Assembly: GCA_039621445.1 (NCBI GenBank)
Contig: CP154956.1
Location: forward strand, 64,620,257-64,684,256
From: Euglena gracilis
Taxonomy: Eukaryota; Euglenida; Euglenophyceae; Euglenales
Length of the DNA: 64,000 nt
Direction of reading: 5' to 3'
In this document: piece by piece, positions 38,850 to 49,865 of the stretch
Layout of the letters: each line of letters starts with the position of its first letter
How positions within the stretch are numbered: the stretch's first letter is position 1
Position numbers and translations under genes: made by a program
The notes under the pieces: generated by a model
What the model was told of the DNA's origin: nothing
What the model saw: only the letters and a program-made list of their open reading frames with translations
The model's database searches: none

Positions 38850-39458
38850 CCCCCACAGCCATCGACCACAGACCAGTTACCTGGGGGGGTGGATTGCTTT
38901 TTTGTTCTCTCCTCCACCTTAAACTTCCCTCCCGTGAGTTCAAATCCGTTAAAAAAAGATCCTGGTTGACATTTTAAAACAAATCCAAAAATGCCTCCCA
39001 CTTTGACCGCTTTTAGAAATTTGCTGTTGTTTGTGCATTTGTGCAAATAAACCACATTTGTGCAAATACCTTGACCTTTCCCCAGGGTTCACCCCTGGAA
39101 AATTGGGGTGCCTGGGTCCGAATCTTAGGAAATAAAAAGGTGAAACGTTGTTCACATTAAAAAATCCAAAAAATGCTGCTTCAGTCACGGAACGGGCACT
39201 GCACTGGAATGGAAATCGTTCGCACTCACCATTGAAACAGAGGTTTTTTTTAAGACTGGGGAGGAGGGGGGGTCCCCCCCACCCACCCACCCCCAGGGGG
39301 GTCCTGGGGGACCCAAAAAAAATGGCCGAAAAATCACGAAAAGTGCTAAAAATAGCACCTTTTCAAAAAATTTCGGCGCCTTCGGCACCGAAAAGTGACT
39401 AACTCACAAATAGCACTTTTCAACAATTTTTCGGCGCCTCGGCGCCCCGAACGCTCCA
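38850..39458. other. Non-coding with GGCGCC hairpins
   Basis: C-run/G-run stems at 39255-39310. GGCGCCTTCGGCACCG and GGCGCCTCGGCGCC hairpins lie at 39374-39390 and 39432-39446. No exon. Confidence 0.4.
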
Positions 39459-39677
39459 AATAAAACCCCCCCAAAAAACACACCCCCCGCTCGGGGCCTG
39501 GGGCCCCATCGCCCAAAATAAAACAAACACGGCGGGCCGATTCGAGCGACCAAAAAAAACACCCCTGTTTCCTATGATTTTCCATGTAAAAATGACACCC
39601 CCAAAACACCACCCCGGGCGGGCCCCAGTTCGGGTGCCCAAATAACACACTGGGGGGGTGTTATTTGGGGGGGGGTC
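39459..39677. mobile_element. Short CCCAAATAACACCCC element, copy 2
   Basis: Begins AATAAAACCCCCCCAAAAAA and ends TGTTATTTGGGGGGGG. CTCGGGxxC, TTTTCCATGTAAAAATGAC and TTCGGGTGCCCAAATAACAC are shared with copy 1 in the same order. Confidence 0.6.
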
Positions 39678-39679
39678 AT

Positions 39680-40670
39680 ATCCCACCCCCTCCGGGGGGA
39701 CCCCCCGGGGGGCGGGGGGGGGGGGGGGGGGGGCTCGGCCGGACCCACCCGCCCACCCCCCCCCGGGTCCGCGACTAAAAAACCCATACATTGAAAACAT
39801 GGACTTCAAATACCAAAAGGGAGGAGCTTTCCTGGGTGAGACAATTCAAAGAGAAAATATCATAAACCCAAGAACTTGGCATTGCTTTTGCCCAAGTGTT
39901 AGATAATTCGCGGTGACGAGCCGAAAGAGGTGGTTTAGATCACTGGGCACCACGCTTTTGCTTTAAGACCCTGGGGGGGGGGGTCCACTGGCTAGCCATT
40001 TTGTTAGACACTTGAAAAAGCCACTCGCTTCCCCTTGGGGGGGGGGTCGGAGGGTCCGGTCCCCCTGACTGGGGAAAAAAAAATTCCTCCGGCGCTCTGT
40101 GCCGAGGTGAAAAAACGGTTTTAATGGTTTTCGATGTTTTTTTGGACTGATTTTGTTCCCAAAAAAAATCCAAAAGAAGGCCAAAAAATGGGCTTTTTTG
40201 GCAAGTTTGGGGGGGGGGGCAGGCTTCGTTTTACCAACCCCAAGGTACCACCCTGCCTGGGGGGGGTGCGGACTTGAAAAGAAGCCTGTTTGGGGGTGCA
40301 AAAAACGCCGGTCACTGGAAAAAATCTACAAGCTAGCCCTGCTGGCGGACCCCTGTGTGCACTGTGGCTGCTTGTCTGGTAGTCCCAATGGCCCCCCCGG
40401 GGGGGGGGGGGGGGCACAAGGACTTCCACTAGCCACATTTGGACCAGGTGCAGTCAAGCCCCCTGTGAACCCTTAACCAGAAGCCTGTTGGGCACCCCCG
40501 CCATCGTACACAAATCCGCACTGGAATATTTGATAATGCCTGGTTGTTGCGAGGGTGTTGTGGCATTTTTTGGGGGTGGAGGAAGGAGGGAAAGAAAACA
40601 CTAATTTTTTTTTACAGTTTATCAACTTAACACCATTTCTATCTTAGATGCATATTTTTTCTGTGCCAGA
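39680..40670. other. G/C-run stems and repeat fragments
   Basis: Long G-runs at 39715-39733 and 40398-40412. 40000-40120 resembles 4365-4470 and 5885-5990 (CTAGCCATTTTxTTAGACAC..). 40430-40490 resembles 32080-32155. No gene. Confidence 0.4.
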
Positions 40671-41236
40671 TTTTTGTGGCACTTTTGTGGCAATGGCTTT
40701 GCGGAGAAAATAGTGGGGATGTATTCGGGGAAAATATGTGTGCAGTCGTGTTACTTGCACCTCATACATCAGGGTAAGAGGAGTGGGCGAACAACGGGGG
40801 CCGGTAACCACATCGGGAAAGGGGCCAAGGGTGCCGTCTCTCACGTCCCCATCGGATCCAATCCGAACCGGAGGCACGATGGAAGCGAAGGGTCGGGGCG
40901 CAAACATGCACACATGAAGTGCAGTTGGAAAGGGGGGGCATCCACAGCAAGGTTGGAACACGAGCAGCTTTGGTTGCAGTGTCTGGAATAAAAACACCCC
41001 CCAGAAGGGGGGTGCCAAGTTACTGGAACCATCTTTTTTGCCCCTCCCACCGCCAAGTTTTTCGGCCACTGCCAGGAGCAAGGGCCCCGCCAGGTTATTT
41101 GGGGGGTTTAATTGATTGGCATCGCAACCCCTGCTCTTTGAACGACCTTGGAAAATAGACGGTGAAAAATTCATAAAAATTTCAAAAGGCCCTTAAAAAC
41201 CTTAAACTTTTTTGAGAATTTTTGCCTGAAAAAGAA
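40671..41236. other. Weak open frame, otherwise non-coding
   Basis: A plus frame at 40671-40990 contains TGAGNHIGKGAKGAVSHVPI and a His/Arg-rich tail. Composition is plausible but no splice sites or family match support it. Confidence 0.2.
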
Positions 41237-41520
41237 CAACACCTGGAGGGTCGACCCCCCCCGGAAAAAAAAACGGCACAAAGCGCCGGAAAATTTTGAG
41301 GGGCTTCAAAAATGCCCAAAATTGCGTTTTCAGGTGATTTTTTCTCCAAATTGACAAAAACAGATGATAAAACATAAGTCTGCCGACGCGAAGCACTGGG
41401 AAGAAAACAATTCTGGTTCTATGGGGGTTCCTGGCCCTGGGGGGGGGGGTTGGTCGGACCCCCCTCCCCTCCCCCTCCTCCCCCTGTACAAAACCAATGC
41501 TCACTTAATACACTGACCAC
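41237..41520. mobile_element. GGCAGGG-family element, degraded copy
   Basis: The right end AAAACCAATGCTCACTTAAT and ACACTG matches the other copies. The interior has ACGGCACAAAGCGCCGGAAA, CAAAATTGCGTTTTC and a CGACGCGAAGCACTGG hairpin. The left end is not visible. Confidence 0.5.
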
Positions 41521-42015
41521 GAGTGATATCTCCCACCAGGCTTCTTTTTACCAACCCCAGGGGGGATGGGGGCGCCTTGTGCTATGGGGTGCGTGCCCAT
41601 GGCAGGCACATCCCCCCCTGGGGGGTGGGTCAGTTTTGGCCGCTGGTGCCAGGTCGGGTTTTGGGGTGGGCAGTGTGATAGCACACACCCCGGCGCTGAA
41701 GGTGCCTGGGCCCAAAAATGGCCATTTTCGAGGGAGAATTGGCTTGGTTGGCACCGCCCCCCCTGGGGAGGTCGAAAATGCCCTGCCCCCCTCCCCTGCC
41801 TGCCCACAGCACTGAGCACCCTTCAGGGGGGGGGGGGTAGGCACTTCCAAAAAAAAAAAAAGCCTGCTTCCCACCCAAGGCCCGGGGGGGGGGGGGTGGC
41901 AGTCTGGACTGTCCGGGCAGTCGGTCTTCCCATCACCCGGCGTTGTGTCAAGCAAGACTTAATGGACACCACACGACATCTGGAGCCAGTCGCAAACAAA
42001 AAGAAAGCAAACGTT
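41521..42015. other. Non-coding, repeat-like
   Basis: TTTTTACCAACCCCAGGGGG and GTGCTATGGGGTGCGTGCCC units are shared loosely with 40225-40265 and 8270. G-runs at 41827-41840 and 41883-41897. Confidence 0.4.
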
Positions 42016-42735
42016 GGAAAATCAGGTAACCTCCCCCCTGGTTGTTAGCTGTGGGCTTATGGTTAACTGCCCCCTGCCCTCAGTGGCATGGCCAAAATGG
42101 CCCATCTTCGGCCACCAGATGCGGTTGTCGCACTGTTTGGAGAAAAAAATTGTCAAGCATGTCAAAACTTTGCACAACATAATACACAGCTGTGGAAAAG
42201 AGAATCTGGAATCATAAAAAGCTCGTACAGTGGGGGAAAGGCCCTCAAACTCAAGGCCTGTGAATTCTTGATGGCGTGGAATCTCAGCCATGTTTCTGCG
42301 TTGTGGCAGCAGGTTCTATGCGCTTCCTGTTGAAACGCCAATTTCAATTTTCGAGAAATGGGTCTCTCACTTTTCCAAACCGGTGCAAGAAAGCAACTTT
42401 TGGGAGAGGAACAACTCCAAAAGGAAAAGGGTCGAGACGAAGGAGATGGACAACAAATGCATCGATTGTGACAAGGCTCGCCTGAGAGGCTCCCAGGGAA
42501 CAGCCATGCAACCCCCAGCACCAAACCACCGTTGGGACGTGTACTCATCAGCTGGGACCAGCACAATCTCAAAGCCAGCCCGATGGCAAAGCGAGTGCAA
42601 GGGGTTGTGGCAGTAAGGACTGGCCACTGCCTGTCGCAGTGTGGGGGTCCGTATGTCACTGCCACTGCCTGAAAGTCTGGGGCCGCCTTTACGGAGACTT
42701 TGCAGGAGCTAGGAAGGTGGAAAGCAAATTGAGCG
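42016..42735. pseudogene. Possible decayed mobile-element ORF
   Basis: Homopolymer-poor stretch with mixed frames. On minus, 42627-42480 reads ..LHSLCHRAGFEIVLVPADEY then TSQRW, which superficially resembles the EYTSQ-C zinc-finger region of TnpB/Fanzor proteins but lacks the cysteines. On plus, 42440-42490 reads MDNKCIDCDKARLRG. Neither strand has a full frame. If it was ever coding, it is broken. No firm identity. Confidence 0.2.
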
Positions 42736-42748
42736 TCAGAAACCCATC

Positions 42749-43156
42749 GGCAGGGTATTAAATGAGCGGAGAGGAGGGGGGAGGTAGTCCGGACCCCCCC
42801 CGTGCCAAAAGTTTTCCAGTGCAAAGCGCCGGAAATTTTTTTGGGCCTTAAAAAGGCTCCAAAATCGCGTTTTTGCGCACTTTTTGAAAAAATCGGTCAG
42901 AACATACATTAAATTTTTCATCTTTTCCAGCGTAACGCGCCGGAAAATTTTTTTGCCGGGGGGTGTTCCGGACCACCTCCACAAAGGTCAGAGGCGAAAA
43001 ACAGTGCTAGGCCAAAAGAAGGGATAAAAGGCACAAACAAACAGCAACAGTGCACACAGGGGGGTTCCAGACCCCCTTCCCTAAGGGGGGTGGTCTTGAC
43101 CCCCCCCCTCCCCCCTGGGGGTCTGACCCCCCCCTCCACTCACTTAACACCCTGCC
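42749..43156. mobile_element. GGCAGGG-family element, copy 3
   Basis: Ends GGCAGGGTATTAAATGAGCG and, reversed, GGCAGGGTGTTAAGTGAGTG. The interior has AAAATCGCGTTTTTGCG, GTGCAAAGCGCCGG and CGTAACGCGCCGG hairpin arms. Flanking CATC and CACC are a possible imperfect short duplication. Confidence 0.7.
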
Positions 43157-44569
43157 CACCGGAGGCAACACACATAGATTGCGAATCAGGCTGGAACACC
43201 GGGTTTATGATAGAAATGGACTAAACACAGTTGACGTGTGCGAATGCTTTGAATGTATGTTGAAGAAAAACACAATAAGAAAAAGCACATACTGCAAGAG
43301 CCCTCATCAATGTGAAAAGGGGGCCATCCGCAGTAAACAGGTCGGGGATCACATACAAATTGGGGGTTACTGTGGCAAGGGAGGGGGACCATCATTGGTG
43401 GGGCTGCGTGAGGCTGGCAGCTCCCTTAGTCGGAGGAATGAAGACGCAGCTCCCTCCACGTGTGACAGGGTGACTGCTGTCTCTTCCATGGGGGAGGGAG
43501 AGACCACTCAGTGAAAGGCCTGCAGCACCCCAACAAAGGCTGGGGGTGGGGGCGTGCTGACCGCTGTGGCAAAGAGAGGGTTCTGGAGGGAAGCGAATGG
43601 CATTGAGGCACTGTCGAGGTCATCGTTCTGCCAAAGAAGTTGGGGGCAATGGCAAGAATGCTGGACGTTACCCTGCGGGGAGGGGGAGGGGTGCCGGTCA
43701 CAAGGCCGTCTCGGGCAAAGGCCTGGCATCGGATGAACCCAGTGACGACAAAGCAATCCCCCCAAGACATCCATTCTGCAATGGCAAATGCCTTGGGGAA
43801 GGCAACGTTCCGTCGGTTGAATGCAAATGAACTATTTCTTTTATTGAAAACGTCATTGATCATCCCCGCTGTCTGCCCCCCCCCCAGTCCAACAAGGGTG
43901 TATTTTTTTCAACACGATTCCTCCGTCATTTGCCCCAGACCCAACAAAATTTCTTCTGTGTCGTGGGTGTCATCAAAGAAAGCATTCGTTTGAAGCAACG
44001 ATGAAGATTGCTGCTAAAGTCTCAGCCTGAGATGGCCTCCACAAACCATGCAACAACCACTGGGGATGGATTGTTCAATTATTGGTTCATGGGTGAACCA
44101 ATTTTGACCAAGATTTGCCCTGGCCGCCCTTTTCCAACCCACTTTTGTCCATTTCTTTTGCCACTGAAAGCAAAACCTATGCCGCCGTCCAGCCGCCCTT
44201 CAGGCGGCCGCAAATAAAATCTTCGATGGAGGGGCGGTCTGGAGCTGGAAAAAGGCTGCTGGCTGGACCGCCCCCGGAGGATGGGGTCAAATTTCTTTAA
44301 GCAAACGACTTGTTGGGGAAGAAAAACTTTGGTCCGAGGGAGGGTCCCAACCCCCTAGGGTACCTCAGGATCGCACAGCTGGGTGTGGGGGGGTAAATGA
44401 AATTTAGGCCAAATAAGATGCAACATACGTAACCCCATTTGTCACATAACCGTAACCCCAACCAACTCCAAACTAAACCCAAATGCCAACCCTCCCAGAA
44501 GACATGCTCCAGTAAACCACAAGTGTCCAAAAAAATCCTGCAATGGCACCTAAGAGCATGGATTTTCTT
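43157..44569. other. Open but unassigned stretch
   Basis: 43157-43514 on plus has a Cys-rich frame (VDVCECFECMLKKN..YCKSPHQCEKGA) and 43426-43863 on minus is open for 145 codons. Neither has recognised motifs or splice signals. They may be remnants of element ORFs. A CAGGCGGCCGC hairpin lies at about 44195-44212. Confidence 0.25.
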
Positions 44570-44876
44570 AAAGACCCCCCGGGGGGTCCTGTGGGCCGGC
44601 TGGAATAAGGTGCTGGTTGGAAAAAAAGTGCTGGCTGGACCCCCATGTGGTCCGGGGGGGGGGGGGGTTCCAGCCGGCTGGCAGCTGGACCCGGCGGGTA
44701 CCAACCAAAACCAGGCAATAAAAAGCCGAGTTGGCATTTTACAGCCAAAAAACTGGTGGTGAGAAACCAAAAACCACCCAAAAATGCCATTTTTGGCCAT
44801 TGACCCAAAGGTTTTTTGTCGCTTCACGTCGAAATAATTTTTTCAATGTTTGGGCGGGCTGGCCCGAACTTGATTG
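44570..44876. repeat. Dispersed repeat, copy matching 12110-12375
   Basis: Shares GGTGCTGGxTGG, GGCATTTTACAGCCAAAAAA and AAAATGCCATTTTTGGCCAT with the 12-kb copy, in the same order, with G/C stems at 44576-44592 and 44656-44668. Confidence 0.6.
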
Positions 44877-45298
44877 GAGTGATGGACACGAGGAGGGAAT
44901 ATGGTGACGCCCTTCTGGACCGGGGGGGTCTGACCTGCCATGGGGGTATGGGCTGGCCCCGGGGCACCTCTTAGAGACTCTTAGAGACTCAGGGGGCCAA
45001 ACTCACATTCAAGATTCTTTTGTGGTCGGTGCGCACATTTTCGCACATGTGGGAAATCTCAGTTTGGCACCGGCGTGACAAAAACTTTGAACGAGAGGCA
45101 GCACGACTGGATGAAAGAGAGACGATGTTTTGCAGCCCAAATATCATGGCAAACACGTGAGAAGAAAACCAGGTCAGGCAGTTTCCCAGCGTTGTGCTTC
45201 CTTTCATTTTTGTCCGAGCTGAATTTCTTGACACAGGGATTTTTGAGAGCGTGGACGTCCCAACTCTGTAACCCCAAACCAGATATCAAGGTAGTATG
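44877..45298. repeat. 421-bp duplicated segment holding the empty target site
   Basis: Nearly identical to 46700-46792 plus 49525-49865. The uninterrupted junction reads GGCCCCGGGGCACC at 44955-44968; in the other copy it is split by element B. Differences are few (for example the C/G-run length, and TCAGTTTGGC against TCGACTTTGGC). Confidence 0.9.
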
Positions 45299-46699
45299 GC
45301 AATTTTGAGCTGGCCGGAGAAAAAGCTGATTGTGGGATGTGGAAATGGACCAATGCATCAGTCAGTCCTTCACGTTTACCGTGGTGCTTCGGAGAATTGT
45401 GTGATGTATGACAGCAAACCTGCCGGCAGAAATGAACTTCAGGAAATAATGCAACACTGGCTCTCTGAAGAGAAGACAGACAACCGCAACTATTCTCCTG
45501 CAGGAATGATTCTGAAGCCAGGGGCCAGATAAGGGGGGGGGGGGAGGGGCAAAATTCAATATAAAGGCAGGTGGGGGTCGCCCCACCCCCCAGCCTAACA
45601 GGGGGACACCCCCCACTTAAATAGGGGTGCGGTCTGGGTGGTTAATTTTTGGCACGGTGCAAAGCGCCGGGCCAGAGTTCTGGCCTCAAAACTATCGGCT
45701 GAAAATTCCATTATCTTCGGTGGTCAACTTCGCACTTGGGCTATAAAAATGTACTTGCTTTATGCAATCGCGCAACCTAGAACTTTTCTGAGTTTATGGA
45801 CTTTCATGGGGTCGTTTTTGGGCCCCGTTTTTGGATGAAAAATCGGTGTCTCAAAACTCGCAGGAAAAAAAAACAGCCCTAGCAAATGGAATTTGAAAAT
45901 TCCAAATCAAATTGCGAGAACAGCATTGGACATTTCTGAATCCGCGGACTTTGTGGTCTCACATTATCTTCCACCAATGACCTGATCGACAATTTACAGC
46001 TCCAAAACCCACCTGGTGATTGCTCTGCAGAATGGCCGCTTTTTGGGACCGAAATGATGGGTTCAGGCGAAAAAAAGGGCTCCTGTTTCTGCTGAAATTT
46101 TAGCATGCTGTGCTTTGCCCCAAAGCCTCTCCCCACAATATCTCTCGCGAGAGACAGACAATTTCTGAGCAGCTTGAATTCCTGTGGGAATTAGGGGGAA
46201 CATTACTCAGTCTGAAGCAAACATTTTGGGGGGGTAGAAAAACTCGGCACATGAACTTCTTTGCGCAGGTGCGCAAGAACGTTTCAATACGTCATTCATT
46301 CAGTGGCAATGTGCTCTTCTGAAAAAAGAAACTGAAAAAAAAGACCCTTCTGAACGTCTTCCACCACAAGCTCCCAGACATCTTCCCTGCTGGCCGGTTG
46401 TGAACACATGTAACTTTCTTCCCACCTGCTCCACCTCTCAACCTCCCAAACCAGTGGGTCCACATCCCCTGGTCAGGTTGATTTGGCAGTTTCTCAAACC
46501 ATTTTTCCCCTTGGTGCTGGCAACCTCGGAACCTCATGAAAAACCTCATGAAAAACCGGTCCCATTTTTGTTTTTCAAACCGGTGAAAACCCCGTGAAAG
46601 GGATTTCTGAAAAAACCTCTTTTGCCTTCCCTGCACGGGCTCTCGTATCCCTGGTAGTTTTCTTTCGCATGGGTTGCCGGTCTCGGACATAAGAGGAAA
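45299..46699. other. Non-coding, nothing recognised
   Basis: A G-run stem lies at 45533-45600; GTGCAAAGCGCCGGGCC at 45657-45673 resembles the hairpin arm of the GGCAGGG family. No coding frame stands out. Confidence 0.35.
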
Positions 46700-46792
46700 G
46701 AGTGATGGACACGAGGAGGGAATATGGTGACGCCCTCCTGGACCGGGGGGGGGGGGGGTCTGACCTGCATGGGGGTATGGGCTGGCCCCGGG
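46700..46792. repeat. Left part of the 421-bp duplicate, ends in CCGGG
   Basis: Starts GAGTGATGGACACGAGGAGG like 44877 and ends GGCTGGCCCCGGG; the last five bases CCGGG are the target duplication of element B. Confidence 0.9.
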
Positions 46793-49524
46793 CTTAGGCG
46801 GCCTAACTCGCACTTAGCTTTGAAAGTGACTGTAAATTTGCGCCGACGCGCAAATCCCAAAAAAAGTTTGGTTTTCGACCACCGTGGCCTGAGACTCAGG
46901 ACAGTCTGAAAATAGTGTCTCCCTGCACCCCAGGGCCTGGGGACGAAAGCAACGACTAGGAACTTCACGGTCTACGGGCACAGCGTTCCCGGGGCCCAGT
47001 GTGCATGAACACAAAGCGGCGGGTGATGAAACGAGGGTACTCGACTTACTCATTTGCGCTTTGGCGCAAATTTTTGAAATTACAAAAATTAAACCATTTG
47101 CGCTTTGGCGCAAATTTTTACTTTTTTTGTGATTCAACACGTGGGTGACCACTGCCACACTTGAACAATGACAACAACTTTTGTGTCAACTGTGTTTCCA
47201 TTTGCGCCAAAGCGCAATGGGTAGGCTCATGAAGAATGAAAATTTACGAGTTACCTTGCGCCAAAGCGCAAGTAGAAATACAATTTTAAAAATTGCAAAA
47301 GCAACATGGCTTGCGCCGAAGCGCAAATATAACTGTTTAAAACTTATCTCACAATGAAGGGAGAGAACGGCCTTGGTAGAGTAACAACACCAGAGGGGAT
47401 AGAGCACAAAAATGTAGTACAGGGGGACGAAAGCCTACTCTCAGTCACGTTGACTTAAAACTGGTCAACATTGCGCGTCGGCGCAAGAGCCACGTTGCTT
47501 TGACAATTTTAAAAGTGTATTTCTACTTGCGCTTTGGCGCAATATAACTCTTAAATTTTCATTCTTCATGAGCCTACCCCTTGCGCTTTGGCGCAACAGC
47601 CATCAAGTTGTATTCTCCATTTTTATCACTGCCGGTGGAGAGAGCAGTCCTGGAAGCATCTCATCACCAGAGCGGACAAAGCTCAGATGAAGGGAAGCCT
47701 TGCCTGGGACAGGAAGCCAACCCCCTGGTGTGTGAAAACAACCACCAACTTCTTGATATCCAGACGTGTCTTGTCCTATATGTTGTAAACCCAACTTCCA
47801 GTTCCAGAGGTTCCTCCCACTTGCCTCGCACTTAAGCGTGCCTGAGGGGCCCTTCTCTTTGGCCGGCTTTTAAAAGTCGGAAAATACCTGTGTGGAAAAG
47901 GAACAGGTACCAGATAAACCCTGGGAATCACAGCCGAGGAAACAGTTTTAGGCGTCGAAAGGGTGTTTTAAAGAAGCTCGTCACCCCCCTTCCTCGCCCA
48001 GGATTTGAAGCACACAACTTTGGGGGTGAGCGAATGGAATTGAGAAATTGAAAGGGTCCATCAACAACGGCGGAGAAGAGAAGACATGCTGACACACCTT
48101 TTTTCGGTAATTTGCAACCCACCAGACAGCCACATGCCACCAGGCAGATGGAGGGCATTGTTCAGCAGAAAAAGCCTTTCTGTCAACATCCCCAAAAAAC
48201 CCACTTTGTGCACTGAGTGCAAGGTCACTGAGGCACCACAGCCTACCGCCCACGATTGGTCTTATTGGAACAACCACTTCCTCCCCAGCACCTGAATAGT
48301 TCAAAAGCACCAACCCAGCTTCTGACACAGCAGCGCACAAACCCTCCTCACCATTCTCCTCTATCCCCCACCTTCTCACACAGCACGAACACATTCAAAT
48401 ATATCTGCCATTTAAAAAGACATTTGCGCTTAAGCGCAAATTTTTTAGCTTGCGCTTAAGCGCAAATTAAAAAATTTGCGCTTAAGCGCAAGCTAAAACA
48501 GAAGCCCCTGAGTTTGTGGGAGTCCCTCTGGTGTGTTACGGTGTGTCGGGGGCCCCTCTCTGCACGGCCAGAGTGCGGGCTTGGTAAGGAAATACCTTGC
48601 GCCGAAGCGCAAGGGACATGCCTACATAATGCACTGCTTGTTCATCCACATTACACGTCAGCCGCGTGTTTGCACTTCTCAGTTTTTTGTGTGATGGTTT
48701 GCGCTTCGGCGCAAAGGTATTTCCTTACCAAGCCCGCACTCTGGCCGTGCAGAGAGGGGCCCCCAACACACCGTAACACACCAGAGGGACTCCCACAAAC
48801 TCAGGGGCTTCTGTTTTAGCTTGCGCTTAAGCGCAAATTTTTTAATTTGCACTTAAGCGCAAGCTAAAAATTTGCGCTTAAGCGCAAATGTCCATAACCA
48901 TTGCCTTCTGTTCCCGGCAGTGTGGGGCCTGGCGTTGCTCACCAGACGTTGGGACAGGTCCCTAGGCTTGCCCTCAGTCCCCCCCACCCCCCCCACCAGG
49001 GTGGTTCCCGCTGTACCGCTCCTCACGCTTCAAGCACCCAGGGATCACAACTCTGTGACTCACCGTTTTTCCAACTTTTCACAACGTGTGTGTAGAGTCC
49101 ACCCTCTGGATGCCTCAGCAACCAAACTCTTCACGGACATATTACAGAGCCAAAAAAACAACAAAAAGGGCCAATTGTCACCTGGACTGTGTGGCACCAT
49201 CCGGGGAACACTGTCAAGGCTTCAAAAACGAGGGACTCGCAACGGGGGTTTTGGCACATTTTTGGGAAAATTCACGTGTCTCGGCGGTCAAACCCAGGGT
49301 TTTGGACCTTTTTCAAAATGGTGCACAAGCCGAAAAACACCAAAATTGGGCCTGTTCCCCAGGTTCCAACATCGGAAAATGATGCACACGCCACCGTGGA
49401 GGGTCTCCGCGGAACCAGAGGGTCAAGAGGGTGGGTTCTACCGCCGGGTCTCAAAGAAATCGAAAATTTGCGCCAAAGCGCAAGCTAAAAATGAAAACCT
49501 TAAGTGCGAGTTAGGCCGCCTAAG
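46793..49524. mobile_element. CTTAG-family element, copy B, complete, 2732 bp
   Basis: Perfect 24-bp inverted ends begin CTTAGGCGGCCTAACTCGCA (46793-46816 and 49501-49524). Perfect 5-bp duplication CCGGG (46788-46792 and 49525-49529). The empty site is preserved at 44959-44963, so insertion boundaries are certain. The body is homologous to 1-2356 and has about two dozen TTGCGC..GCGCAA palindromes and a central long hairpin. No transposase-like ORF is present, so it was probably moved in trans. The superfamily is not recognised. Confidence 0.95.
48430..48890. repeat. Large hairpin inside copy B
   Basis: Arms around TGTGTTACGGTGTGTCGGGG and its reverse complement at about 48530-48620 and 48705-48795, extended by TTGCGCTTAAGCGCAA palindromes. 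Same position and structure as 1263-1706. Confidence 0.8.
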
Positions 49525-49865
49525 CCGGGGCACCTCTTAGAGACTCTTAGAGACTCAGGGGGCCAAACTCACATTCAAGATTCTTTTGTGGTCGGTGCGC
49601 ACATTTTCGCACATGTGGGAAATCTCGACTTTGGCACCGGCGTGACAAAAACTTTGAACGAGAGGCAGCACGACTGGATGAAAGAGAGACGATGTTTTGC
49701 AGCCCAAGTATCATGGCAAACACGTGAGAAGAAAACCAGGTCAGGCAGTTTCCCAGCGTTGTGCTTCCTTTCATTTTTGTCCGAGCTGAATTTCTTGACA
49801 CAGGGATTTTTGAGAGCGTGGACGTCCCAACTCTGTAACCCCAAACCAGATATCAAGGTAGTATG
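49525..49865. repeat. Right part of the 421-bp duplicate
   Basis: Begins CCGGGGCACCTCTTAGAGAC and runs to AAGGTAGTATG, matching 44959-45298. CTCTTAGAGACTCTTAGAGA is a short internal tandem. Confidence 0.9.
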
